DNA from: Paraniabella ginsengisoli
GTDB lineage: Bacteria > Bacteroidota > Bacteroidia > Chitinophagales > Chitinophagaceae
Assembly: GCF_022513635.1 (NCBI RefSeq)
Contig: NZ_JAKWBL010000002.1
Location: 434,001-498,000, forward strand
Reading direction: 5' to 3'
DNA length: 64,000 bases
Shown here: one piece after another, positions 42,303 to 50,786 of the stretch
Position numbering within the stretch: the first letter of the stretch is position 1
How the letters are laid out: every line of letters starts with the position of its first letter
Notes under the pieces: generated by a model
The model's database searches: none
Told to the model about the DNA's origin: nothing
Seen by the model: only the letters and a program-made list of their open reading frames with translations
Position numbers and translations under genes: made by a program

Positions 42303-42772
42303 ATGTTTATGTTTGGACTGTTCGGAAAAAGAAAAAATGGTAAGTGCTTTGATGCTACTCAATTGAAAGTGGATATGCATTCACATCTTCTTCCAAAAAT
42401 TGATGATGGTTCAGATAGTGTTAAATCATCCTTGGAAATGATATCGGGGTTGGTAGAGTTGGGATATAAACAACTTATAACAACTCCTCATATAAGATGG
42501 GATGTCTTTAGAAATACTCGTGACATTATAGCGGATCGCCTGGAGATGATTCAAACCGAATTATTACGCAATAATATTAATGTTTCTTTTTGGCAGCGGC
42601 AGAGTATTATCTAGATGACTATGTGATGGATTTGATACGAAAAAAACAACCACTTCTTACTCTAGGTAAAGAGTTAGTATTGGTCGAATTTTCTATGATG
42701 CGTTTGCCTTTCAATATTCGAAAGAAAACCAATGACAAAAGAGGAGGTGATAGGTTAGAATCAAAAAATTAA
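42303..42772 (+). pseudogene. CpsB/CapC-type tyrosine phosphatase, truncated
   Basis: The N-terminus has the PHP-domain metal motif VDMHSHLLPKIDDGSDS and LGYKQLITTPHI of manganese-dependent tyrosine phosphatases of capsule operons (normally about 240 residues). A one-base shift near 42590 continues as AAEYYLDDYVMDLIRKKQPL, LTLGKELVLVEFSMM, after which family similarity ends and the frame closes at 42772. The last third, including the conserved HPERY region, is missing. No capsule genes are nearby. A terminator follows at 42785. Confidence 0.8.
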
Positions 42773-42784
42773 CATGTGTTGCAC

Positions 42785-42818
42785 AAAGGCTGAACCATCA
42801 TGTTCAGCCTTTACTTAT
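42785..42818 (+). terminator. Terminator after the broken CpsB gene
   Basis: AAAGGCTGAAC (42785-42795) and GTTCAGCCTTT (42802-42812) form an 11-bp stem with a 6-base loop; the following sequence is only moderately T-rich. Confidence 0.65.
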
Positions 42819-42986
42819 TTTGCCTTTCAAAATTCTGTAGCGTTCCATTACCAGTTCACAGACTTTACATTTTTTTGAAATAGAATGAGTACAAATAATG
42901 ATATTCCGGCTGAACATCTTAGCATCTTACTTCCTGTGGATTGCTAAATGAAAGGCGCAGAATTGGAAATGTAAAACTTCCCTGAA

Positions 42987-43235
42987 TTACATTTGAGAAT
43001 TGTTGTTTTTTACCCGCTGCCGATACTCATTGGGCGTCGTACTGGGATGTTTCTGAAAATTTCTTCCAAAATAGGAGGGTGAACTATAACCTGCCGTCTG
43101 AGAGACTTCTTTGACGCTTAAGTTTCTGAGACAATAAAAATAAGCCATGTAAATGGTAGGTTTATAGTTGTTGGATCTATTAAGAATCACCTGAATTCTG
43201 CTTTTTGTAACTATCCTGTTGCGTCGCCGATTCAA
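42987..43235 (-). pseudogene. AraC-family DNA-binding domain fragment
   Basis: 82 codons holding only the C-terminal helix-turn-helix: LRNLSVKEVSQTAGYSSPSY FGRNFQKH...TTPNEYRQ, the second HTH of AraC regulators. No sensor domain and no first HTH precede it; the upstream 30 codons are low-similarity and Arg/Asn-rich. It is a remnant of a larger gene. Confidence 0.7.
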
Positions 43236-43596
43236 GATAAATAAATATTTATTTTGAGCTATAGGGCAGTTGATTGATTGCTTTATTTTGCTTATATTGC
43301 GTTTCAGAACCGTACACCATCAGCTAACAGCTATCTGCAAGAACGACGCAAATTCCCGGTTAATACGTCAAAGAGTATTCGCTCCCATGACTTTCAATAT
43401 ACCTGATTTGCATCAACGCTAAATGGATACTTAGAATGAGAACACAACCCAATATACTTTTCTATTCAATAAACTACATGCTATCGTTAATGTTTCCACT
43501 GCACAAATCAACATTTATAATAAGATTATTTGTTTCCCCAAAACATCAAACATCAAACAAAAAACAAACCACTAATACAATTTTTAAAAAAAGCAA
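43236..43596. other. Intergenic region before the lipoprotein block (about 360 bp)
   Basis: No gene seen. It should carry the promoter of the first lipoprotein. TTTG at 43285-ish lacks a matching -7 element, so I name no promoter. Confidence 0.45.
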
Positions 43597-44575
43597 ATGA
43601 GAAAATCACTTTTATCAGCTATCCTGGCAGGTTCACTTTTAGCAGCATGCAACCAACCTACGGAAAACCAGCAAGCAACATCAACAACAGACAGCTCAAC
43701 ATCCGATTACGCTCAACTAGTCAAAAAAACGGTGCACAATTCCACATCAACTTCAGTGCTGGCGAATTCGACAAAAACGGACAATTGGTGACAGAAGACA
43801 TTTATGTAAATTCAAACAATGCCATTTTAGTGGGAAGAGACAATTTTGTTACGCGAATTAAGCGTTACGACGGGCCTTTTCCGGGAATGCATTTGACCGA
43901 CCGTATCGTGATTGTTGAAGACAATATTGCTGCCGTACATTATATTTTACAAGGTGAGCAAAAAGGAAAATATGGCGATTTAGATCCTACGGGAATAAGG
44001 TAGAAGCTATGAGTGCCGAGTTTTTTGTGATGGATGAAAACGGCATCATGAAAGACCTGCTTACGATTACACAGATAGACAAATTGGTAGCGCAAATAAA
44101 AGGTGAAGAAAAAATAGAAAAGCATCAGGACGTAACGCTTTATCCTATCGACAATTCGGTACCGAAAGCCACTACCGAAAAAACAACGGATATGTATGTT
44201 AGGCATTTCAACATCCGCAATTGGGACGGCTTTAAAAATCTTTTGGCCGCTGATGTAAATGTGAATTGGAATGGCGAAATGCTTACCAGTGCAGATGCTT
44301 TTATGGAAAAAATAAAAAGCCGCGTGGCTTCATTTTCCAATATCACTTATCAATTAGATAGAAGTGTTACAGAAGCCAACCGTTCGGCCATTGGTTACAC
44401 CATGCATGGTAAACACGATGGTGCTTTTACCTATAAAAACACTACTTATCAGCCTACGCAAAAAGACTTTGAAATAAGAGAAGCCATACATTTTGAAGTG
44501 GGTGCTGATGGAAAAATCAAATCCATGATTGTCATTTCCAATCAGGACGAATTTTTACCAATCGTTAAAAAATAA
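43597..44575 (+). CDS. Lipoprotein with two NTF2-like (SnoaL) domains, copy 1 (two frame shifts)
   Basis: About 326 residues. Lipoprotein signal MRKSLLSAILAGSLLAAC with Cys at 18, so it is anchored in the envelope. Two NTF2-like domains: about 45-165 (AQFHINFSAGEFDKNGQLVT ... VAAVHYILQGEQKGKYGDLDP) and about 200-325 (MYVRHFNIRNWDGFKNLLAA ... SAIGYTMHGKHDGAFTYKN). Adding one A near 43727 (VKKNGAQFHIN) and one near 43999 (TGNKVEAMSAEF) joins three frames. It is a paralog of the gene at 46809-47798 along its full length. Catalytic residues cannot be assigned; ligand binding or an isomerase/hydrolase role are both possible. Confidence 0.82.
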
Positions 44576-44698
44576 CACAATTTCTGATGGGAGTGGCGGG
44601 TTACACCGCTCCTCTATTTTACATACGTATCATCCACAAAAGCATTGGCTTTAATAGGTGATGCTAATGGCATATCAATAATTTTTAAAAAAATGACG

Positions 44699-45598
44699 AT
44701 GAAAAATATTTTAGCAACATCCTTATTTTCTTCCTTGCTGTTTACGCTAATAGGTTGTCAAAGCGGGAAAACTGGCGGTGAGGTCAACCATGAAGATAGT
44801 CTGAAAGGCATCACTTCCGAAGTTTTGAAAACCGTAAACATTGCAGATGTGGTTATTCCCGAAGGCAACAAGCCACTTGAATGTAGAAGTATGCGACTCC
44901 GGCTTTTTACCTTAACCCCCGGTGGAGAAATAGGCCTACATAGCCACGAAAATCGGCCCGCGATTTTAAGTGCAGTAAAAGGTGTAGGAATGGATGTGTT
45001 TGCCTTTTCTGAAAACGAAACAGAGGCCAATACACCTGTAACCTTAAAGTATGGAGAATCCTATGCCAAACCCGGCGCCATCCATTATGCCATCAATCTG
45101 TCAAAAACAGACACCCTGAACTTGATTACATTTGATTTGCTGGACAATGGCTCTGAATGTAACGGCGTAAAATACCCGCAAAATACACCTGTTTTAGAGC
45201 GTATTAAAAAGGAAAACCATCCTTTTTATGCCAAAGCCCCCAAGTCTGAAGAAGATGAGTTCAGCCTCCCGATTTTTGATGTGCCGGTTTCTACCATAAC
45301 ATTTAAGGAGGGTAAGGCAGGTTTAAAAAACAGGATGTTGCGTACCCGAAAAATTACACTTGATGGAGGTGCATCCATACCGTCACAAAATTATGAAAAC
45401 AGACCGTCATATATTTTCGTAATGGAAGGTAGCGTTAATGTAAAAAATGAGAATGCAGCCGCTGAAACACTGCAACCGTTTGGTACTACCAAACTTATCA
45501 ATGCCGGCAATGTAGCTATTGGCAACGCCTCGGCTACCGAAAAATCCGTTTACATCATTATGGAAATTTGGGACCCTGCAGATAAGGACATTATATAA
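44699..45598 (+). CDS. Bicupin lipoprotein, copy 1
   Basis: 300 residues from the ATG at 44699 (an in-frame ATG also exists at 44693). Lipoprotein signal MKNILATSLFSSLLFTLIGC. Two cupin domains: VIPEGNKPLECRSMRLRLFT ... GLHSHENRPAIL (about 60-130) and LRTRKITLDGGASIPSQNYE ... NRPSYIFVMEGSV (about 215-270). The first has His-Ser-His plus a distal Glu, typical metal ligands; the second lacks the His pair. Between them a 'IHYAINLSKTDTLNLITFDL' style segment gives a third His. It is about 60% like its neighbour at 45833 by eye. Small-molecule binding or an enzymatic role in the envelope is possible; function unknown. Confidence 0.85.
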   Translation: MKNILATSLFSSLLFTLIGCQSGKTGGEVNHEDSLKGITSEVLKTVNIADVVIPEGNKPLECRSMRLRLFTLTPGGEIGLHSHENRPAILSAVKGVGMDVFAFSENETEANTPVTLKYGESYAKPGAIHYAINLSKTDTLNLITFDLLDNGSECNGVKYPQNTPVLERIKKENHPFYAKAPKSEEDEFSLPIFDVPVSTITFKEGKAGLKNRMLRTRKITLDGGASIPSQNYENRPSYIFVMEGSVNVKNENAAAETLQPFGTTKLINAGNVAIGNASATEKSVYIIMEIWDPADKDII

Positions 45599-45832
45599 GG
45601 CTCTTGTCAAAATAACTGCTCATATCTATCAAGCATGAACCGCATGCGAGTATGTGATGGTAGTTTGGATATTTATGATAAAAAAATAATTACCACGCAT
45701 AACATCATACAAATGAGTTGAGCCATAATCCCGAAGATATTCAGGATGCATATCTAAAAGACATGTCTAAAATGGGCCTCTTCGGAGATTATTTTGGTAA
45801 ATTTCATCGAACAATTAATAAGAATAAACACA

Positions 45833-46734
45833 ATGAAAAATTTATTAACGTCACTTTTTATTGCTACCCTGATGATTGCTTTATTAGGTTGCCAAGGCGA
45901 AAATAAGGGCGCTGAAGCAAACAGTTCCGACAGCTTGCAGGGAATCACTTCGGAGGTGCTTAAAACCTTAAAGGTTTCGGATATTGTAATCCTCGATGGC
46001 AATAAGCCGCTTGAATGCCGAGGCTTGAGGTTAAGGCTTTTAACAGCCGCTCCCGGTGCCAAGATTGCCGTACACAGCCACGAAAACCGCCCTGCCATTT
46101 TGAGTGTAGTTAGCGGCAAGGGAATGGACGTAACCAGTTATCACATGGATAAAGGAGCGAAGGAAACCGTAACCATACCTTACGGACAATCGTATGCCGA
46201 GTTTAATAACATTGTGCATTATGCCGACAACCTTTCGAAAACCGACACACTTAGGCTGATTACTTTCGACTTTTTGGACGATGGTTCGGACTGCGACGGG
46301 AAAAAATACCAACAGAATTTACCGGCATTGGAACAGTTAAAGAAAGATAACGACTCTTTTTACGCCAACAATTCTGCTCATGTAGAGGGAGCCGAATACA
46401 GTTCTCCGATTTTCTATGTGCCGCTTGCCGATATTAAATATCCTGCTGGTTCTGCAACTTTTAAGGACCGTGTGCTACGCACCAGAAAAGTTACTCTTGA
46501 AGCCGGAAAATCGCTTCCACAGCAGAATTATCTGAACAGGCCTACCTATGTATTTGTATTGGAGGGGCTTTGGAAGTTGAAAAAGGTACATCTGAAAAGG
46601 AAACTGTAAGTGCCGGAAAAGCCGCAAAATTAATCAACCATGGCGATGCCACGATTCGCAATGCTTCTGCCTCCGAAAAAGCGGTGTACATCACCATGGA
46701 GCTTTGGGACCCTGCGGACAAGGAAATTTTATAA
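45833..46734 (+). CDS. Bicupin lipoprotein, copy 2 (one frame shift)
   Basis: About 300 residues. Lipoprotein signal MKNLLTSLFIATLMIALLGC. First cupin VILDGNKPLECRGLRLRLLT ... VHSHENRPAILSVVSGKGMD; second LRTRKVTLEAGKSLPQQNYL ... NRPTYVFVLEG. One missing G near 46565 restores EGALEVEKGTSEKE through GDATIRNASASEKAVYITME to a TAA at 46734, ending LWDPADKEIL like copy 1 (IWDPADKDII). Together with copy 1 it forms the centre of the A-B-B'-A' gene array. Confidence 0.85.
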
Positions 46735-46808
46735 TCGTTCTGCCAAAACAATGGCCATTTAAAGGCAGCAGCAAAAAAATAAACTCACAATTATTAGAAA
46801 CGAAATTT

Positions 46809-47798
46809 ATGCAAATAAGAAAATTCATACTGCCGGTGCTTGCGGTGGGAACATTATTGGCGGGTTGTAATCAAACCTGCGATAAACCGGCTACTGCGGC
46901 TGTAGCCCAAACGGATACTGCTTACGAAGCCTTGGTAAGGAAGAACAGTTCGCAATTTCACAAAAACTTTACCGCGGGCGATTTTGATAAAAATGGACCC
47001 TTGGTTACCGAAGATATTCATGTCAACTCGAATGGTACGATTGTGGTGGGTCGCGACAAATTTGTGGGTCGCCTGTCCCGCTATGAAGTTCCTTTTCCCG
47101 GTCTTGCGGTGAACGACCGGATTAAAATTGTGGACGGTAATACGGTAGCGTTTCATTATTTGATGCAAGCGGAGCATAAAGGAAAATTCGGCGATTTGGA
47201 ACCCACCGGCAACAAAGTAGAAGCGATGAGCAGCGAGTTTTTTACGATGGACGAAAACGGCTTGATGAAAGATTTGATTACCACTTCGCAAGTCGATAAG
47301 TTTTTGGCAACCGCCTCGGGGGAGGAAAAGATAACGGAACACCAAAAAGTGACGCTTTATCCTATCGACCATAGCGTACCCAGAGCAGTTAGTGCTAAAG
47401 CTGCCGATTTGTATTTACGCCATTTCAACTTCCGCGATTGGGAGGCGATGAAAGCCTTGTTGAGTGATGATGTGGAGGCAAATTGGAACAGCGATAAGGT
47501 AAGTGGCAAAGATGCGGTTATTGCAAAAATGCAGGAGCGTCTTACACCTTTCTCTGACCTGACCTACGAACTTATTCGCCATGCTGTTGAGGGTAACCGT
47601 GCCGCTATTGGCTATACCTTGCAGGGTACGCACAACGGTGTGTTTACCTACAAGGGAAAGACCTATCAGCCTACAGGAAAAACGGTAGAAACCAAAGAAA
47701 CCCAGTTTTTGGAAGTAACAGCCGATGGTAAGATTAAAGCGATAATTACTATATCTGACCAGGCTGCATTTTTAAAGGATATTGATGCTGGGAAATAG
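46809..47798 (+). CDS. Lipoprotein with two NTF2-like (SnoaL) domains, copy 2
   Basis: Intact 330 residues from the ATG at 46809. Lipoprotein signal MQIRKFILPVLAVGTLLAGC. Tandem NTF2-like domains (about 50-165 and 205-325), the first with SSQFHKNFTAGDFDKNGPLV and VAFHYLMQAEHKGKFGDLEP, the second with DLYLRHFNFRDWEAMKALLS and AAIGYTLQGTHNGVFTYKGK. It matches the copy at 43597 throughout, including GDL(D/E)PTGNKVEAMS and VTLYPID(N/H)SVP. It is the intact reference for repairing copy 1. Role unknown. Confidence 0.88.
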   Translation: MQIRKFILPVLAVGTLLAGCNQTCDKPATAAVAQTDTAYEALVRKNSSQFHKNFTAGDFDKNGPLVTEDIHVNSNGTIVVGRDKFVGRLSRYEVPFPGLAVNDRIKIVDGNTVAFHYLMQAEHKGKFGDLEPTGNKVEAMSSEFFTMDENGLMKDLITTSQVDKFLATASGEEKITEHQKVTLYPIDHSVPRAVSAKAADLYLRHFNFRDWEAMKALLSDDVEANWNSDKVSGKDAVIAKMQERLTPFSDLTYELIRHAVEGNRAAIGYTLQGTHNGVFTYKGKTYQPTGKTVETKETQFLEVTADGKIKAIITISDQAAFLKDIDAGK

Positions 47799-47847
47799 AT
47801 ATACGGATTAAAACATAAAAACAACACCTACTTAAAACAAAACTAAA

Positions 47848-48198
47848 GTGAGCATTAAAAGAATTGAACAAAACAGTCGATTGAGCGAAGCCTCGCAAAG
47901 CGGAAACTTATTAATTCTTGCCGGGCAAGTTTCCAGTGGCGCAAATATTACCGAGCAAGCGCAAGGACTTTTTAAAAATATAGATGCGCTTTTGGCCAAG
48001 GCCGGCACCGACAAATCGAAGGTGATTTACGCCAACATTTACCTGACCGATATGGCAAATTACGAAGGCTTCAACAAGGTTTGGGACGAATGGGTGGCGA
48101 GCGACAAAGGGCAGGTTCCATCTCGTGCCGCCCTGCAGGTTGTACGTCTGGCCAAGCCCGAGTGGCTGGTAGAAGTACAGCTATTTGCAGCAGTGTAA
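47848..48198 (+). CDS. RidA/YjgF-family protein
   Basis: Intact 116 residues with a GTG start. Family motifs: LILAGQVSSGANITEQAQGLF, KVIYANIYLTDMANYEGFNKVW, and VPSRAALQVVRLAKPEWLVEVQL, with the Arg of the active-site cleft in PSRAALQV. RidA proteins hydrolyse reactive enamine/imine intermediates; some become chaperones after chlorination by HOCl. It sits 50 bases after the lipoprotein set and before a cupin. Confidence 0.92.
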   Translation: MSIKRIEQNSRLSEASQSGNLLILAGQVSSGANITEQAQGLFKNIDALLAKAGTDKSKVIYANIYLTDMANYEGFNKVWDEWVASDKGQVPSRAALQVVRLAKPEWLVEVQLFAAV

Positions 48199-48232
48199 TC
48201 AAACAATACAGAACAACTTAAATTTTAAAGAA

Positions 48233-48670
48233 ATGCAAGAACAGAAAAAAACAGTTATCCAACCCGGAACAATAGCACTAAACGAACACGAAACCTCTAC
48301 CGAATTGGCGGCCATACGAATTAAGGACATTGTTATTCCTGAAGGCGGTGCGCCTATTTTGGATAGGTATATGCGTTGTCGGGTGTTGGAATGCCAGCCG
48401 GGCGAAATCATTGCTACACATTCGCACGTGAATCGTCCCGCCATTTTGTATGTATTGGAAGGCAATGGCGAAGAACACAGCAACCAATTTGAAGGCATAC
48501 GTCTTTGGAAAGCCGGTGATTGTTTTACGGAATTTAACGATACCGAACATTGGGTAAAAAACCGCTCGGAAAAAGTGCCGCTCAAAGTACTTTCATTTGA
48601 TTTGCTGGATGCCGAAGCAGAGCTTAAAAAAGCGGCGGAAAGAGATAAAAAGCATATGGGAGGTTGTTAA
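48233..48670 (+). CDS. Cytoplasmic single-cupin protein related to the bicupin lipoproteins
   Basis: 145 residues from the ATG at 48233; an upstream in-frame start at 48185 overlaps ridA and lacks support. No signal peptide. The cupin core IVIPEGGAPILDRYMRCRVL ... ATHSHVNRPAILYVLEGNGE matches the first cupin of the two lipoproteins (VIPEGNKP...HSHENRPAIL) so closely that a common origin is clear. The His-Ser-His and later EH in FNDTEHW are likely metal ligands. The C-terminus ends KHMGGC. It may be the cytoplasmic counterpart of the envelope pair. Confidence 0.85.
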   Translation: MQEQKKTVIQPGTIALNEHETSTELAAIRIKDIVIPEGGAPILDRYMRCRVLECQPGEIIATHSHVNRPAILYVLEGNGEEHSNQFEGIRLWKAGDCFTEFNDTEHWVKNRSEKVPLKVLSFDLLDAEAELKKAAERDKKHMGGC

Positions 48671-48760
48671 TTTAAGATTCTTACAAACACGCAAATTGGA
48701 AGTCAATTCGAACTGGCGTGTATGCCCATCGTATAAATTTTTTATAAAACGATTAGAAAG

Positions 48761-49321
48761 ATGAAAAAGACAATTTTCGCATTCATTGCCCTAAGCTTTA
48801 TTTCACTTAGTGCATTTTCACAAAGAACGACATCGCAAAATCAACTTAAACAGAAAAAAATGAGTAATTATAAATGGACCAGAGAAAGTCCGTATTCTGT
48901 GAAAGAAACGGCAGAGCGGTTAAAGGCAATTTTAAAACATTATCCTACCGTGCTATTCATCAACCAAATAGACCAGCAAGCCAATGCCAAATCACAAGGC
49001 GTTGATATTGACGAAATGCAAACTCTGTTGTTTCAAAACAATGCATTGGTAGGTGCGCTTTTCAGAGCCAATCCCGAAGCAGCTTTTGAGTTACCCATTA
49101 AAGCTTTAATTTGGAAAGATGCAAAAGGTAAAACGTACATAAAGGTAACCGATATTGACCGTTTGGATAAAAAATACGGATTAAACGGTGCTTATGGTGC
49201 CATACAAATTATATACGATTTATTGCCGCCTTGGTTGGATATTTTGATAAGCGATACAGCGGTAGATAAATTCGGTGATGTGCTTCCAAAGGTTACCAGT
49301 TCGCCTGAAATAAAAGATTAA
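48761..49321 (+). CDS. DUF302-domain exported protein
   Basis: Intact 186 residues. Signal peptide KKTIFAFIALSFISLSAFSQ; an internal Met at residue 34 starts a form without signal, but the leader looks genuine. DUF302 core: SPYSVKETAERLKAILKHYP ... VLFINQIDQQANAKSQGVDI ... LFQNNALVGALFRANPEAAF ... LPIKALIWKDAKGKTYIKVT. DUF302 proteins are small periplasmic or cytosolic sensors or chaperones near thiol and copper genes. It is followed by an outer-membrane protein. Confidence 0.85.
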   Translation: MKKTIFAFIALSFISLSAFSQRTTSQNQLKQKKMSNYKWTRESPYSVKETAERLKAILKHYPTVLFINQIDQQANAKSQGVDIDEMQTLLFQNNALVGALFRANPEAAFELPIKALIWKDAKGKTYIKVTDIDRLDKKYGLNGAYGAIQIIYDLLPPWLDILISDTAVDKFGDVLPKVTSSPEIKD

Positions 49322-49397
49322 GCTATTCAATTATGCCAAATAAATTACGCTAACCATCGTAATTCATTTGGTATTTCATTACAGAAGACTATTAAAG

Positions 49398-49894
49398 ATG
49401 AGACAAATGAAAAAGCTAATTCTAACACTATCCGCTTTATGTTTTATTGCTGTTCCTGGCTTTGCACAAGAAGTGGAAAAAGCAGAAGAGGAAGGTGAAA
49501 AAGGCACTTGGGAAATCAGCCTGTCACCCATTTACAGCTATGTTCCTTCACTATCTGAAAGCCTGCTCAAGTCTGAATTTCATGTTACTTATTGGGTCAA
49601 CGCCAAATGGGGAGGCGGGGTCTCGTATACGCACAAATTTATTGATGGCGAAGAAATCAACGACGACATTGCCCTGATAGGTTCCTGGAACGTAAAAAAT
49701 ACCTGATGCTTAACCTCGGGCTAAATTATACCATTCCTAAAAAAGGAGGGGAGGCCGGCATTTTTGGTGTGTATAACGAAGCCGAAATTAATATCAGACC
49801 CAACAAATGGTTGAGCTTTGGTCCGCTTATAGGTTCTGTAATTTCCAAAAGGACAGAATTGTACACCGGGGTGCACGTAAGCTTTGAATTTTAA
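49398..49894 (+). CDS. Small outer-membrane beta-barrel-like protein (one frame shift)
   Basis: About 165 residues. Signal peptide MKKLILTLSALCFIAVPGFA (Met at 49407; another Met at 49398). Beta-strand pattern with alternating hydrophobics: TWEISLSPIYSYVPSLSE, HVTYWVNAKWGGGVSYTHKF, LMLNLGLNYTIPKKGGE, NIRPNKWLSFGPLIG, and a C-terminal VHVSFEF ending in Phe, as outer-membrane proteins often do. Adding one A near 49700 reads VKKYLMLNLGLNY. No named family is recognised. Confidence 0.65.
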
Positions 49895-49910
49895 AACCAA
49901 TACAGAAATC

Positions 49911-50481
49911 ATGAAATATATATTGTTAATAACCTTGACTTTTATAGGATCTAATATGAAAACGCAAGCTCAAACCAATGACAAGCCGAAAAAAGATATC
50001 GTTAATCAATCCTTCGGTAAAATTGATTTTAAAAAAAGCTTTATGATAAAAATGTAACGAATTATACCGATTTGCCAACGCAAATTGCCAAAAAATATGG
50101 CTCATTCAGTTATGATAGTTTGCCCCTTGACCGCCAGACCGCAGAATTGATCAGGCTTTGGGCTTCTATCAGATACAAATGCAGTTATTGCACCATTTTT
50201 CACACACAAGATGCCAGAAATTCAGGTGTGGACATCCATAAGGTTGACAACATTATGGCTTTTAATGAAAGCGAGCTTTTTACAGACAAAGAAAAGGCCG
50301 CTCTTAGTTATGCAGCCGCCATATCGTATGTCGATTACAAAAAATTACCAGCAGCTACCGCCGAAGCAAAAAACATTTTAATGACGAAGAAATAGAAACC
50401 ATCATTATGTGTACATTGCTAATGGATATTTGGGCAAGAATATTTGCGGTACAGGGAAATACGCCGTATTATACAAAATGA
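49911..50481 (+). CDS. Carboxymuconolactone-decarboxylase / AhpD-like protein with leader (two frame shifts)
   Basis: About 190 residues. N-terminal hydrophobic leader MKYILLITLTFIGSNMKTQA then a CMD fold with the redox motif YKCSYCTIFHTQDARNSGVD, the CxxC-H of AhpD-like alkylhydroperoxidase partners. Restoring one A near 50040 (FKKKLYDKNVTNYTDL) and one near 50385 (FNDEEIETIIMCTLLMDIW) joins three frames ending at a TGA at 50481. It probably uses the Cys pair for thiol/peroxide chemistry in the periplasm. A further Cys in the tail is not part of the motif. Confidence 0.82.
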
Positions 50482-50495
50482 GTGGATAAATAATA

Positions 50496-50786
50496 ATGAT
50501 ATTACAAAAAATCAAAAATCTGCCTTTGGGCTATTCTGAAGTTGTTTATCTGGATAGAAAATATGGTGTTACCCTTTCCGAATATAACAAGGGTAAAAGC
50601 CTCAAATTATACGCTGAAGAGTTGGGTGGGAATGATTTTATCAGTTTTAATTATTACATCACCAATCATTCAGAGTTGTTGAAACCCTGTGAAATGCCTG
50701 AACAGAAGGTTATTCATTTTTTGACAAATTATGAGAAAGTGATGCCGGAAAATTTTTCTGGTGATTTACCTGAAGTTAATTTATGA
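50496..50786 (+). CDS. Small protein of unknown function, coupled to the BCCT gene
   Basis: Intact 96 residues. LPLGYSEVVYLDRKYGVTLS, SLKLYAEELGGNDFISFNYY and LKPCEMPEQKVIHFL are features of a small Bacteroidota family sometimes labelled peptide methionine sulfoxide reductase without clear reason. Its stop overlaps the BCCT start by 4 bases (ATGA), so the two are co-translated. One Cys (CEMPEQK) could be reactive. I assign no function. Confidence 0.7.
   Translation: MILQKIKNLPLGYSEVVYLDRKYGVTLSEYNKGKSLKLYAEELGGNDFISFNYYITNHSELLKPCEMPEQKVIHFLTNYEKVMPENFSGDLPEVNL

Noticed and set aside
41264..43596. Attachment site at tRNA-Pro for a genomic island
   Set aside because: No repeat of the tRNA 3' end and no integrase seen within the window; kept only as a possibility in the graveyard finding.
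44576..44640. Weak hairpin after the first NTF2-like lipoprotein
   Set aside because: Arms mismatch and there is no T run; not a convincing terminator.
45703..45832. Protein-like frame NPEDIQDAYLKDMSKMGLFG between the two bicupin genes
   Set aside because: Readable but without a proper start and it runs into the bicupin start; too short to assign, may be a chance frame.
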